Positions 35,918 to 44,211 of a stretch of DNA of 64,000 nt are shown here, piece by piece (within the stretch, counting starts at the first letter, position 1; each line of letters opens with the position of its first letter). The DNA comes from JAIBJN01 sp035461525. GTDB taxonomy: Bacteria > Actinomycetota > Thermoleophilia > Gaiellales > Gaiellaceae. Made by a program: the position numbers and the translations under genes. The stretch covers positions 1 through 64,000 of the forward strand of contig DATHVD010000006.1 in the NCBI GenBank assembly GCA_035461525.1. The letters are read 5' to 3'. Below the pieces are notes generated by a model, which was not told where the DNA came from, made no database searches, and saw only the letters and a program-made list of their open reading frames with translations.

Positions 35918-36714
35918 GCGCGAACGAGCTTCCCATCCTCGAGACCGAGGGCCTCCTCGCGGGGTACTTCGACGTCAACATCCTCCACGACGTGTCGCTG
36001 AGCGTCCCGCGCGGCGGCATCGTCTCGGTGATCGGGCCGAACGGCGCCGGGAAGTCCACGCTCCTGAAGGCGATCTACGGGCTCCTGACCCCGCGCGGCG
36101 GCAAGGTCGTGTTCCGCCCGAACGGCACCGAGCACGACATCACGGGCCTGAAGCCGCACAAGATCACCGCGCTCGGGGCCAACTACATCCCGCAGCTCGA
36201 CAACGTCTTCCAGACGATGTCCGTGCAGGAGAACCTCGAGATGGGCGGGTTCCTGCGCCGCGACGGGATGGAGGAGCAGCTCGAGAAGGTCTACGGCTGG
36301 TTCCCGCGCCTGCAAGAGCGGCGCAAGCAGCGCGCCGGGACGATGTCCGGCGGCGAGCGGCAGATGCTCGCGCTCGGGCGCGCGCTCATGGTCGACCCTC
36401 AGCTCCTGCTCCTGGACGAGCCCTCCGCGGGTCTCGCTCCCGTCGTCGTCGACGCGATCTTCGAGAAGCTCGTCGAGATCAACGCGTCCGGCATCTCGAT
36501 GGTGATGGTGGAGCAGAACGCCCGCCGCTCGCTCGCCATGTCCACCTACGGCTACGTCCTCGACATGGGCCGCAACCGGTTCGAGGGGCCCGGCAGCGAG
36601 CTCCTGCACGATCCCAAGGTGGCCGATCTCTACCTCGGCGGCCGCGGCCGGCTCGCGGCTGCGGAGGAGATCGCCGAGGAGGACTACGAGGCCGGCGCAC
36701 CGCCCGCGCGCTAG
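35914..36714 (+). CDS. livF: Branched-chain amino-acid ABC transporter ATPase LivF (system 2)
   Basis: A 266-residue ATPase with GPNGAGKST, YIPQLDNVFQTMSVQENLEMGGF, MSGGERQMLALGRAL, LLLLDEPSAGLAP and VEQNARRSLAMSTYGYVLDMG. A short extra tail rich in Glu/Asp ends the protein. The ATG overlaps the livG2 stop. The operon ends at a strong terminator. Confidence 0.94.
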   Translation: MSANELPILETEGLLAGYFDVNILHDVSLSVPRGGIVSVIGPNGAGKSTLLKAIYGLLTPRGGKVVFRPNGTEHDITGLKPHKITALGANYIPQLDNVFQTMSVQENLEMGGFLRRDGMEEQLEKVYGWFPRLQERRKQRAGTMSGGERQMLALGRALMVDPQLLLLDEPSAGLAPVVVDAIFEKLVEINASGISMVMVEQNARRSLAMSTYGYVLDMGRNRFEGPGSELLHDPKVADLYLGGRGRLAAAEEIAEEDYEAGAPPAR

Positions 36715-36737
36715 CCAGGCGGGGCGCCCCGGAACGA

Positions 36738-36770
36738 GACGAGGCCGGCGACAGTGTCGCCGGCCTCGTC
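36738..36770. terminator. Bidirectional hairpin terminator between the second liv operon and its binding-protein gene
   Basis: A perfect 15-bp stem (GACGAGGCCGGCGAC / GTCGCCGGCCTCGTC) with an AGT loop. A weaker GGAGCC/GGCTCC hairpin near 36823-36838 may act for the opposite strand. Confidence 0.8.
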
Positions 36771-36849
36771 GCTGCCTGGGAGGAGCGGGCGGGCGAGGCT
36801 CGGGCGAAGGCCCCGCCCAACCCGGAGCCCTGGGCTCCTGCGCTCCTCC

Positions 36850-38175
36850 TTAGGTCTCCACGTCGAACGTCTCGATGGCCGTGATCTCGCCGCCCTCGAA
36901 CTGCCAGAGCTCGTAGGTCGCGGCCGACGGGTCGCCGTTGTCGTCCCAGTCGATCGGGCCGGAGGTGCCGACGTAGTCGACGTCCTCGCCGTTCATGATC
37001 GCCGTGATCGCATCGGCGAGCTGCTCGAACGTGTACTGCGTACCGCCGCCGGAGACGTCGGCCATGTGCTCCTTCATGTCGGCTGGCTCCGACGAGTTCG
37101 CCGCGACGGCGGCCAGGAACGCCAGGATGACGGCGTCGAACGCCTGCGCGTCGAACGTCTGCCGCTCGACCCCGCCGGACCGCTCGTCCCAGGCGGTCTG
37201 GAACGCCGCGGCGGCGTCGGAGCCCTCGGGCGGAACGGGCGCGGAGCCGCGCATGCCCTCGGTCGCCTCTTCGCCGACCTGCTCGGGCAGCGTCGCGTCG
37301 CGGAGACCGTCGGTCACGAACGTCGTCGTCGGATCCCAGTTGCCGGTGCGGACGAGCGACGGGCCGATCTTCGCCCAGGTCTCGGGGAAGTCGATGATGA
37401 CCCAGCCGTCCGGGTTGCCGGCGGCGAGCTGCTGCGCCTCGGAGTCGAGGGTGGCAGCCTCGGCGTTCCACTGCACGGAGGCGCCGATCGTGCCGCCGCC
37501 CTCCTGCCAGGCCTCCTCGAAGACGCCCGCGAGGGCCGTGCCGTACGCGTCGTTGCGCGTCCCGACGTTGATGGTCACGTCGGAGCCGAGCTCGTTGCCG
37601 ATGGCCTGCGCCAGCACGACGCCCTGGAGCGCGTCGGACGGAGCGGTCCGCCAGATGTAGCCGTCGTCGGCGAGCTCGGTGATCGCGGGCGACGTCGATG
37701 CCGGCGAGATCTGGATCACCTCGTTCGGGATCGTCACCGACTCGGCGACGGGGATCGTGATCGCGCTCCCGAGCGCTCCGACGATGACCGCGACCTCGTC
37801 CGTCTGCACGAGCTTCGTCGCGCCCTCGACGCCCGCGGTCGCGTCGGTCTGGTCGTCCTCGGACGCCACGACCTCGACGCTCGCGTCGATGCCGGCCGAC
37901 TCCGCCGCCTCGTTGGCGATCTCGGCCGCGATCTTCGCGGCGGTGTCGATCGGCTCGCCGAACGGCGCCAGATCGCCTGTGAACGACACGAGCGTTCCGA
38001 CCCTGAGATCGAAGGAGATGTCCTCCGTCTCCTCTTCCTCGGGGGCCTCCTCGGTCGCCGCCGGCTCCTCGGGCTCCCCCTCGTCGTCGTCTCCGCCGCA
38101 GCCGACGGCCACGAACGCGAGCGCGCCGAGGAGCAGAACGAGCGTCGCGAGGAACTTTCTCGCTTCCATTCGCAT
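36850..38175 (-). CDS. livK: Branched-chain amino-acid ABC substrate-binding lipoprotein LivK (system 2)
   Basis: A 441-residue lipoprotein with lipobox FVAVGC, then a long Glu-rich linker. The type I periplasmic-binding fold includes VGTLVSFTGDLAPFG, VIVGALGSAITIPVAESVTIPN and SPASTSPAITELADDGYIWRTAPSDALQGVVLAQAI. It faces the livHMGF2 operon tail to tail, so it is regulated separately. It may supply system 2, system 1, or both. ATG 38175 has an AGGAGG site 6 nt upstream. A second in-frame ATG two codons later is possible. Confidence 0.92.
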   Translation of the reverse strand: MRMEARKFLATLVLLLGALAFVAVGCGGDDDEGEPEEPAATEEAPEEEETEDISFDLRVGTLVSFTGDLAPFGEPIDTAAKIAAEIANEAAESAGIDASVEVVASEDDQTDATAGVEGATKLVQTDEVAVIVGALGSAITIPVAESVTIPNEVIQISPASTSPAITELADDGYIWRTAPSDALQGVVLAQAIGNELGSDVTINVGTRNDAYGTALAGVFEEAWQEGGGTIGASVQWNAEAATLDSEAQQLAAGNPDGWVIIDFPETWAKIGPSLVRTGNWDPTTTFVTDGLRDATLPEQVGEEATEGMRGSAPVPPEGSDAAAAFQTAWDERSGGVERQTFDAQAFDAVILAFLAAVAANSSEPADMKEHMADVSGGGTQYTFEQLADAITAIMNGEDVDYVGTSGPIDWDDNGDPSAATYELWQFEGGEITAIETFDVET

Positions 38176-38190
38176 TGCACCTCCTCGTAG

Positions 38191-38210
38191 CTGCAGCCCC
38201 CCGGCTGCAG
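38191..38210 (-). promoter_or_regulatory. Leader hairpin just upstream of livK2
   Basis: CTGCAGCC / GGCTGCAG form an 8-bp stem with a CCCC loop, ending about 6 nt before the GAGGAGG ribosome site. It could shield or expose that site. No ligand-binding core is recognisable. Confidence 0.4.
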
Positions 38211-38300
38211 GTTTCCCTGGAAGGAGTTGGTCTTCCTTCGCCTTCCTACGACGCCCCCGGCCTCCGTTTGTTGGCCGAGCCGCCCGCAGGTCGGTACGCG

Positions 38301-38306
38301 AACCTA
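38301..38306 (-). promoter_or_regulatory. -10 box of livK2
   Basis: TAGGTT on the minus strand, with CGGCACG (38324-38330) ending exactly 17 nt upstream at the -35 position. The same heptamer sits much further upstream in the intergenic repeats. The leader would be about 120 nt. Confidence 0.4.
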
Positions 38307-38341
38307 TCAGGCTTCGAGCTTCTCGTGCCGATGGGTGCGTC

Positions 38342-38449
38342 ATGAAGCGCGAGATGAGCACCAGGGCGGCCCTGGTCGGGTTGGCCGCGTCGTTCGCCGG
38401 GTTCGCGGTCGCCGCCGCAGCCCTCTTCGGCGGCCGCCGGCCCGCCTGA
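38342..38449 (+). CDS. Possible small single-span membrane protein
   Basis: A 35-residue ORF beginning MKREMSTRAALVG, with one hydrophobic stretch (about residues 9-28) rich in Ala/Gly/Phe and a basic C-terminal tail. It ends in an 8-bp hairpin. No good ribosome site precedes it and no homologue is recognised. The region also carries the livK2 promoter on the other strand, so it may be chance coding. Confidence 0.3.
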   Translation: MKREMSTRAALVGLAASFAGFAVAAAALFGGRRPA

Positions 38450-38460
38450 CGATCAGGCGG
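38442..38460. terminator. Small hairpin between convergent small ORF and peptidase gene
   Basis: CCGCCTGA / TCAGGCGG form an 8-bp stem with a CGA loop. Both stop codons lie within the arms. It may terminate the era-peptidase operon. Confidence 0.45.
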
Positions 38461-39958
38461 CGACGAGCTCGTCGAGGAGCGGCTCGGTATCGAGCGGCTC
38501 GTAGCCGATGCGCCCGGCGATCTCCTCGCTCGTCGGCCGCGTGCCCTCGAGGAACAGCTCGCGCAGGAGCGCGCCCGTCTCCGGCCTGCTCCACCAGTCC
38601 TCGCCGATCTCCGCTCGGAGGTGAGCGCGCAGCTGGGCGGTGCGGATCCAGGCGCGCAGGTAGTCGGCGGAGTAGAAGTCGCCGTCCATGTCGGCGAGAT
38701 AGTTGTCGGGGCGGTAGCGGAACCCGATCGCCTCCCGCAGGTTCTCGGCGTAGGTCCGCGCGTGGTCGGTCGCGTGCTCGAAGTCGCTCCAGAGCTCGAG
38801 CTCGTAGCGGAGCTTCGCGACGTAGCGGCGGAAGAGGAGCACCTCGAGGAAGCGCGCGGCCTCGGCCCGCTCCGACTCCTCGCCGCCGGCGAGCTCGAAG
38901 TGGCGCGCGTGCCAGCCGGGCTCGCGTGTGATCGACTCGAGCAGGAAGGAGTAGATCTCCGTAAGGGCGTGGTCGCGGGAAAGACGCCTGAACGTATACG
39001 GAAGCTCGGGGTCGCAGCCGGCGTAGTGGAGCGCGTGCCCGGCCTCGTGCAGCAGCGCCTGGTAATCGTGCAGGCCCCCCTGGGCCCGCGTGATCAGATG
39101 GACGACCGCCGGCGGGTCCGAGGCGATGACGCACGCCCGCGGGCTCTTCTGCGGCCTGTCGTCGAGGTCGAGCCGGATGCGGCTGTCCGCTGCGAGGTCG
39201 AAGCCGAGGCCGCGGAGCGTCTCCAGGCAGACCGGAACAGCGCGCTCCTTCGCGTAGAGCGCGGCGAGCGGCGACATGCGCCGCAGGTAGGCGACGTGGT
39301 AGGAGGCAGGCTCCGGCTCCCGCTCCGCGCCGAGGATCCGTCCAAGCCAGCGCTCGCGCAGCGGCTCCCACGACGGGGCCTGCCGGCTGGAGGCGTCCAC
39401 GAGCGCGGCGGCGAGAGCGTGGAGGTCGATGTCCTTGCGCTCGGCGCTCCGTCGCACGGGATCCGGCACGCCCGAGAGCTCGGCGTCGATCGTCTCGGCG
39501 CTCCGGAGCAGGGCGTAGCGGTCGTAGTTGAAACGCGCCGACGCGTCGGCGGCGAGGTCTCCGAGCTGCTCTCTCGCGGCGTGGTCGTCGAGGACGGCGA
39601 GCTGCGCCTGGGCGGTGCGGAGGGGCATCCGCTCGCCGCGGAAGTCGATCCTCTCGGCGAGGATTGCGTTCTCGAGGCGATCGGACTCGTCGGCGAGCTC
39701 GCCGACGACGATGCCCGCGGCGCAGGCCTCTCGCAGGCGGAAGAGACGCTCCGCCTCGTCTCCAGAGGCCGTGGCCGTCGCCTCCGCGAGCGCGTCGTGC
39801 TGCTCCCGGCCGAAAAGGTCGGCGTAGCGCTCGACAATGGCGGCCTGCTCGCTGGTCTCCTTCTCGCCCACGCGGACCGCGCGCGCCTCCTCGGAGCGCT
39901 CGTAGAGGTAGCGCGCAAGATCGGCCTCGAACTGCTGCGGTGACCTGACGCTTGTCAC
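38453..39958 (-). CDS. M3-like zinc oligopeptidase
   Basis: A 501-residue cytoplasmic protein with the zinc motif HEAGHALHY near residue 325 and a likely third ligand Glu in HALTEIYSFLLE about 25 residues on, as in gluzincins of the M3 (oligoendopeptidase F-like) group. The rest is helical and charged, without signal or membrane segments. The GTG start lies 10 nt after the era stop, with AAGGAGG between them, so it is co-transcribed with era. It probably trims peptides. The exact subfamily is uncertain. Confidence 0.8.
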   Translation of the reverse strand: MTSVRSPQQFEADLARYLYERSEEARAVRVGEKETSEQAAIVERYADLFGREQHDALAEATATASGDEAERLFRLREACAAGIVVGELADESDRLENAILAERIDFRGERMPLRTAQAQLAVLDDHAAREQLGDLAADASARFNYDRYALLRSAETIDAELSGVPDPVRRSAERKDIDLHALAAALVDASSRQAPSWEPLRERWLGRILGAEREPEPASYHVAYLRRMSPLAALYAKERAVPVCLETLRGLGFDLAADSRIRLDLDDRPQKSPRACVIASDPPAVVHLITRAQGGLHDYQALLHEAGHALHYAGCDPELPYTFRRLSRDHALTEIYSFLLESITREPGWHARHFELAGGEESERAEAARFLEVLLFRRYVAKLRYELELWSDFEHATDHARTYAENLREAIGFRYRPDNYLADMDGDFYSADYLRAWIRTAQLRAHLRAEIGEDWWSRPETGALLRELFLEGTRPTSEEIAGRIGYEPLDTEPLLDELVAA

Positions 39959-39968
39959 TTCCCCCTCC

Positions 39969-40847
39969 TTAGAGGCCGAGCCGCTCGAGGGCGCGCTCGT
40001 CCCGCCGCCATCTGGGTCGAACCTTCACGCGAAGATCCAGGTAGACCGGGCCGCCCAGGAGCGCCTCGACCTCCGGCCTCGCTCGTATGCCAATTGTCTT
40101 GATCATACCGCCGCCCTTGCCGACGACAATCCCCTTTTGCGATTCGGTCTCAACCCAGATGCACGCGCGCGCGATTCCCTTGCCGGGGTCGAGCTCCTCG
40201 ACCTCGACCGAGATCGCATGCGGGACCTCCTCGCGCGTGAGCTGCAGCGCCTTCTCCCGGACGAGCTCTGCGACCTGCGCCTCGAGCGGCAGATCGGTGC
40301 GCTGCCCGGGCTCGTAGTAGCGCGGGCCGTCGGGCAGGAGGCGGGCGAGCTCGTCGCGCAGCGCCTCGGTCCCCTCGGCCCTGAGCGCGCTGACCGGGTG
40401 GAGCGCGTGGAGGTCGCCGAGCCCGGCGGCTGCGGCGATCTGCTCGGCGATCCTGGCGGGCGGGACGCGGTCGACCTTGTTCAGCGCGACGACCACGGGC
40501 GGCCCGGCCGCGTAGACCCGCTGGGCGATGAAGCGGTCGCCGGCGCCGATGACCTCGTCGGCGGCCAGGACGAAGAGGAACGCGTCCACGTCGGTCAGGG
40601 CCTCGTCCACCGTACGCTGCATGCGCTCGGTGAGCGGGTCGCGCGGGCGCTGGAACCCGGGGAGGTCGACGAGCACGAGCTGGTAGGCGTCGCCGTCGAG
40701 CTCGCCGTCGACGACGGCGGAGATGCGGCGGCGGGTCGTCTGCGGCTTGTCGGAGACGATCGCCACCTTGCCGCCGGCGAGGCTGTTCACGAGCGTCGAC
40801 TTGCCGACGTTCGGCCGCCCGGCCACCGTCACGAACCCGCTCTTCAA
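39969..40847 (-). CDS. era: GTPase Era
   Basis: Era binds 16S rRNA through a KH domain and checks 30S assembly. The 292-residue protein shows G1 GRPNVGKST, the switch I QTTR, G3 DLPG, G4 NKVD, G5 SAL and the C-terminal KH motif GIVVGKGGGMIKTIG. The start is placed at TTG 40847, which overlaps the cdd stop (TTGA). It gives the normal family length, and no ATG or GTG is available before the G1 loop. Confidence 0.94.
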   Translation of the reverse strand: MKSGFVTVAGRPNVGKSTLVNSLAGGKVAIVSDKPQTTRRRISAVVDGELDGDAYQLVLVDLPGFQRPRDPLTERMQRTVDEALTDVDAFLFVLAADEVIGAGDRFIAQRVYAAGPPVVVALNKVDRVPPARIAEQIAAAAGLGDLHALHPVSALRAEGTEALRDELARLLPDGPRYYEPGQRTDLPLEAQVAELVREKALQLTREEVPHAISVEVEELDPGKGIARACIWVETESQKGIVVGKGGGMIKTIGIRARPEVEALLGGPVYLDLRVKVRPRWRRDERALERLGL

Positions 40848-41206
40848 AGCTCGAAGGACTCCGGCAGGAGGTCGACTGGCCTCCGGATCAGGAGCTCGCC
40901 CCCCCGGGGGAAGACGACACGGTCGACCGCGAACTCCATGAGCCACTGGCGGCAGCCGCCGCACGGCGAGGCCGTGACTGCCACCGCTTCGACGTCGCCC
41001 GGCCGGGAGCCCTCGGCGACGGCGCGCGCGAGCGCGCAGCGCTCGGCGCAGACGCCGAGCGGGTAGGCGGCGTTCTCGACGTTCACGCCGGTGATCACGC
41101 GCCCGTCACGCAGGAGCGCGGCGGCCCCGACGTGGAACTTCGAGTACGGCGCGTACGCGCCCGCGGCCGCCGCCTCGGCGAGCTCGAGCAGCTCCGGGTC
41201 GGTCAT
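40844..41206 (-). CDS. cdd: Cytidine deaminase
   Basis: A 120-residue zinc enzyme converting (deoxy)cytidine to (deoxy)uridine in pyrimidine salvage. The catalytic site is NVENAAYPLGVCAERCA, with the proton-shuttling Glu, and the zinc ligands are completed by SPCGGCRQ. It has the length of the tetrameric short form. It overlaps its neighbours at both ends (ATGA with the kinase gene, TTGA with era). Confidence 0.95.
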   Translation of the reverse strand: MTDPELLELAEAAAAGAYAPYSKFHVGAAALLRDGRVITGVNVENAAYPLGVCAERCALARAVAEGSRPGDVEAVAVTASPCGGCRQWLMEFAVDRVVFPRGGELLIRRPVDLLPESFEL

Positions 41207-41913
41207 GCGAGCACCTGGAAGAGGATCAACGTCACGAGCGTACCGATCACGGCCCCGAGGAAGACCTCGAGCGTCGAGTGGATCCCCGACTCGACGCGCG
41301 TCTGGGCGACGAGGCAGGCCATGATGAAGGCCACGAAGGAGACGACGACTCGGTGCTCCTCGACGATGAACGTGATCGCCGTCCAGCCTCCGAACCCGAC
41401 GGCCGCGTGGCCGGACGGGAGGCCGCCGGAGAGCGGCGTGCCGCGCCCGGTGAGCGCCTTCGTGGCGATCACGATCAGGATGATCAGGATGAGCGCGATC
41501 AGCGTCAGGTTGATCGGCGCATCCCGCAGCCGGGTCACGAGCCGCCCGCTCGGCTGGCTGAGCCGGTCGGCGAAGACCAGGTAGCCGACGACGACCGCGT
41601 TCGCCGCCGCGATGAGGACGGCGCCGGCGGCGATGTCCTTCGCCACCTTCGCGAGCGGGTCGAAGGAGGTCGTGGCGAGGTCGATGGTCGCCTCGATGGC
41701 GGTGTTGACCATCTCGGCGATCAGCACGAACGAGATCGCGACGAGGAGCGCCATCAGCTCGAGCTTCGTGACGCCGTAGGAGAAGGCGAGGACGAGCACG
41801 GCTGTCGCCACGGCGAAGTGGATCCGCATGTTGCGCTGGGTCCTGAGGACGTGGATGACGCCCTCGAACGCCCAGTTCATGCTCTGGAGGATGGGCGGCC
41901 GGCGGAGGCTCAC
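41203..41913 (-). CDS. Fused undecaprenol/diacylglycerol kinase and PAP2 phosphatase
   Basis: A 236-residue membrane protein with two enzyme domains. Residues 8-120 are a DgkA-type kinase (FAVATAVLVLAF, then EMVNTAIEATIDL, the kinase signature). Residues 135-236 are a PAP2-like acid phosphatase with PSGHAAVGFGGW and SGIHSTLEVFLGAVIG. The KXXXXXXRP first motif of PAP2 is not obvious, so phosphatase activity is less certain. The two activities would oppose each other on lipid phosphates such as undecaprenyl phosphate. GTG start, 7 nt after ybeY. Confidence 0.88.
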   Translation of the reverse strand: MSLRRPPILQSMNWAFEGVIHVLRTQRNMRIHFAVATAVLVLAFSYGVTKLELMALLVAISFVLIAEMVNTAIEATIDLATTSFDPLAKVAKDIAAGAVLIAAANAVVVGYLVFADRLSQPSGRLVTRLRDAPINLTLIALILIILIVIATKALTGRGTPLSGGLPSGHAAVGFGGWTAITFIVEEHRVVVSFVAFIMACLVAQTRVESGIHSTLEVFLGAVIGTLVTLILFQVLA

Positions 41914-41920
41914 TGCGCGC

Positions 41921-42298
41921 TCACGACGTGTGTTTTCGCTCCCGGCGCGTCATCTCCGCCCCGTGCTCGTAGCCGAGCAGGTGGAGAAGCCCGTGGACGA
42001 GCGGCGCCCGCCAGGCCTCGCCGACGACCTCGGGGCAGAGCACGACGTCGCCGAGCTGCCGCGGCACGCCGGCCGGCAGCTCGTCGCGCCCGTCGATGGG
42101 AAAGGAGAGGACGTCCGTCGCCTCGTCCAGGCCGAGGTGCTCCCGCTTCAGCTCGCGCATGCGCCCGGCCGGCTCGAGGGCGATGCCCAAGTCCCCCTCC
42201 TCCACCCCCTCGGCCGCGAGCACGCGGCGACAGAGGTCGGCGACGGCCGCCTCGTCAACCCCGCCGCCGCTGCGGTTGGCGATCTCGACCCGGATCAC
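41921..42298 (-). CDS. ybeY: Endoribonuclease YbeY (rRNA maturation factor)
   Basis: A 125-residue metal-dependent RNase for 16S rRNA 3' processing. It contains the UPF0054 signature HGLLHLLGYEH with three metal-binding His, and the upstream DVLSFPI. GTG 42298 overlaps the phoH stop (GTGA). The phoH-ybeY pairing is nearly universal. Confidence 0.94.
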   Translation of the reverse strand: MIRVEIANRSGGGVDEAAVADLCRRVLAAEGVEEGDLGIALEPAGRMRELKREHLGLDEATDVLSFPIDGRDELPAGVPRQLGDVVLCPEVVGEAWRAPLVHGLLHLLGYEHGAEMTRRERKHTS

Positions 42299-43257
42299 CG
42301 GCGCCGCTGCGTCCCCGTCTCCTCGGCGTGGCGCTTGTACGCCTCCACGATCCGCTGGACGAGCACGTGGCGGACGACGTCCTGGTTGCCGAACTCGACG
42401 AAGTCGATCCCGTCGATGTCGGCGAGGATGCGGCTGACCTGGATGAGCCCGGACGCCTGGTCCGGAGGGAGGTCGACCTGCGTCACGTCGCCGGTGACGA
42501 CGACCTTGGAGCCGAAGCCGAGCCGTGTCAGGAACATCTGCATCTGCTCCGGGGTCGTGTTCTGCGCCTCGTCGAGGATGATGAAGGAGTCGTTGAGCGT
42601 GCGCCCGCGCATGAAGGCGAGCGGGGCGACCTCGATCGTGCCGCGCTCGATGTAGGCGTTCAGCTTGTCCGCGTCGAGCATGTCGTAGAGGGCGTCGAAG
42701 AGCGGCCGCAGGTACGGGTCGACCTTCGCGAGCACGTCGCCGGGGAGGAAGCCGAGCCGCTCCCCTGCCTCGACCGCCGGCCGGGTGAGGATGATTCGGT
42801 TGACCTCGCGATCAGCGAGCGCGGCGACCGCGAGCGCCATCGCCAGATAGGTCTTGCCCGTGCCGGCCGGCCCGATCCCGAAAGTGATCGTGCCCGAGCG
42901 AATCGCGTCCACGTAGCGCTTCTGGTTGACCGTCTTCGGCGTGATCTTCTTCCCGTGGTGACGCCAGACCACGTGCTCGAAGATCTCCCGCGGGTCCTTG
43001 GCCGCCTCGAGCGCGGCGAGGACGGCGTCGACGGTGCTCGGGCCGATCGCATGCCCGCCCTCCACGAGCTCCACGAGCTCGTCGATGACTAGGCGCGCCT
43101 CCTCGACGTTGCCGTCGTCGCCCTCGAGCGTGAGCTGGTTGCCGCGGAGGCGGATGCCGCACCCGAGCCGGTCGCGCAGCGCCCGCAGGATGTCGTCGTC
43201 GACGGTCGCGATCTCGGCGGCGACCTCGTTGGAGATCGAGAGAACCTGCTGCAACAC
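42295..43257 (-). CDS. phoH: PhoH-family ATPase
   Basis: A 320-residue PhoH/YbeZ-type protein linked to RNA metabolism. A KH-like N-terminal part (residues 10-75) precedes the P-loop ATPase domain with GPAGTGKTYLAMALA, ILTRPAVEAGERLGFLPGD, and the Walker B region SFIILDEAQNTT. The GTG start is only 5 nt after a TAGACT box, implying a leaderless mRNA. It heads the overlapping operon phoH-ybeY-dgkA/PAP2-cdd-era-peptidase. Confidence 0.95.
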   Translation of the reverse strand: MLQQVLSISNEVAAEIATVDDDILRALRDRLGCGIRLRGNQLTLEGDDGNVEEARLVIDELVELVEGGHAIGPSTVDAVLAALEAAKDPREIFEHVVWRHHGKKITPKTVNQKRYVDAIRSGTITFGIGPAGTGKTYLAMALAVAALADREVNRIILTRPAVEAGERLGFLPGDVLAKVDPYLRPLFDALYDMLDADKLNAYIERGTIEVAPLAFMRGRTLNDSFIILDEAQNTTPEQMQMFLTRLGFGSKVVVTGDVTQVDLPPDQASGLIQVSRILADIDGIDFVEFGNQDVVRHVLVQRIVEAYKRHAEETGTQRRR

Positions 43258-43262
43258 CGGAA

Positions 43263-43268
43263 AGTCTA
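43263..43268 (-). promoter_or_regulatory. -10 box of phoH
   Basis: TAGACT on the minus strand ends 5 nt before the GTG. It lies downstream of repeat copy D, which carries its own TAGGCT. Confidence 0.5.
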
Positions 43269-43310
43269 GATGCCGGCCTCTCCGGCGCCCGCGGACAGGG
43301 CTTGTCCGGT

Positions 43311-43403
43311 CGAGTCCCGCGGGGCCGGCCGCGTGCCTCCCTCCGCCTTCGAGCCTAACGTGGGAAAGCGCACGTGTGGCGCGCAGGTCGTGCCGGCATG
43401 CTC
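43311..43403 (-). repeat. Intergenic promoter-like repeat, copy D
   Basis: Minus-strand copy between yqeY and phoH. CGGCACG (43389-43395) is followed by 31 nt, then TAGGCT (43352-43357), CGAAGGCGGAGGGAGG and a CGCGG/CCGCG hairpin with a CCGGCC loop. It is oriented toward phoH, about 95 nt from its start. Confidence 0.65.
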
Positions 43404-43432
43404 ACGAACCCTGGCTGAGTTGCGCGCCCCGC

Positions 43433-43876
43433 CTACGCGAGCTTCTCGCGCACGAGCTGGCTCACGGCCGAGCCGTCGGCCCGACCGGCGACCTGTGGCA
43501 TGACATCGGCCATCACCCGGCCGAGGTCGCGGAGCGACGTCGCGCCGGTCTCCGCGATCGCGTCGTCCACGATCCGCTCGAGCTCCTCCTCCTCGAGCGG
43601 ATCCGGCATGAACTCCTCGATGATCTCGAGCTCGGCCTCCTCCTTCTGCGCCTGTTCCTCCCGCTCGGCGGAGCGAAACGCCTCGGCCGCCTCGGCGCGG
43701 CGCTTGCGCTCGCGCTGGAGCACCTGAAGCTCCTCGTCCTCCTTCAGAGCCCGGCCCAGCTCCTTCTCCGAGGAGCGCAAGGCCGCCAGCGTCAGCCGCA
43801 GCGCCTCGACGCGCAGGCGCTCGCGGGCGCGCATGGCGTCCTTGAGCTCGGTCTCGATCTCGGCGATAAGGCTCAT
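43433..43876 (-). CDS. yqeY: GatB/YqeY domain protein
   Basis: A 147-residue protein similar to the tRNA-binding tail domain of GatB. It opens SLIAEIETELKDAMRARERLRVEALR and contains EEFMPDPLEEEELERIVDDAIAETGA and the C-terminal LGRVMADVMPQVAGRADGSAVSQLV. No enzymatic role is established for the family. The ATG overlaps the HIT gene stop (ATGA). Confidence 0.92.
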   Translation of the reverse strand: MSLIAEIETELKDAMRARERLRVEALRLTLAALRSSEKELGRALKEDEELQVLQRERKRRAEAAEAFRSAEREEQAQKEEAELEIIEEFMPDPLEEEELERIVDDAIAETGATSLRDLGRVMADVMPQVAGRADGSAVSQLVREKLA

Positions 43877-44211
43877 TCGAACCCTGCCAGGCGGCCGCCG
43901 AGGAGATGCCAGTGGAGGTGGAAGACGGTCTGCCCGCCGCCCGGGCCGACGTTGACGATCACCCTGTAGTCCTCGAGCCCTTCCTCACGGGCGGTGTCGG
44001 CGACGAACTCGAGCATCCCCTTCACCTCCTCCGGAGTGAACGTGCCGATCTCCCGGAAGGTGTCCACGTGCCGCTCGGGGATGACCAGCAGGTGGACGGG
44101 CGCCTTGGGCGCGATGTCCCGGACGGCAGCGAAGCCGTCCGCCTTACGCACGTGGTCTCCCTCAGCGTAGAGCCTGCAGAACAGGCAGTCAGGCTGCGAC
44201 ACCGACGACAC
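43873..44211 (-). CDS. HIT-family nucleotide hydrolase
   Basis: A 112-residue histidine triad protein with the zinc-like CLFCR at the N-terminus, VIPERHVDTFREI, and the catalytic triad HLHWHLLGG. Members of the HINT branch hydrolyse nucleoside phosphoramidates and adenylates. GTG 44211 overlaps mtaB by 23 nt. A second GTG three codons later would shorten the overlap. Confidence 0.93.
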   Translation of the reverse strand: MSSVSQPDCLFCRLYAEGDHVRKADGFAAVRDIAPKAPVHLLVIPERHVDTFREIGTFTPEEVKGMLEFVADTAREEGLEDYRVIVNVGPGGGQTVFHLHWHLLGGRLAGFE

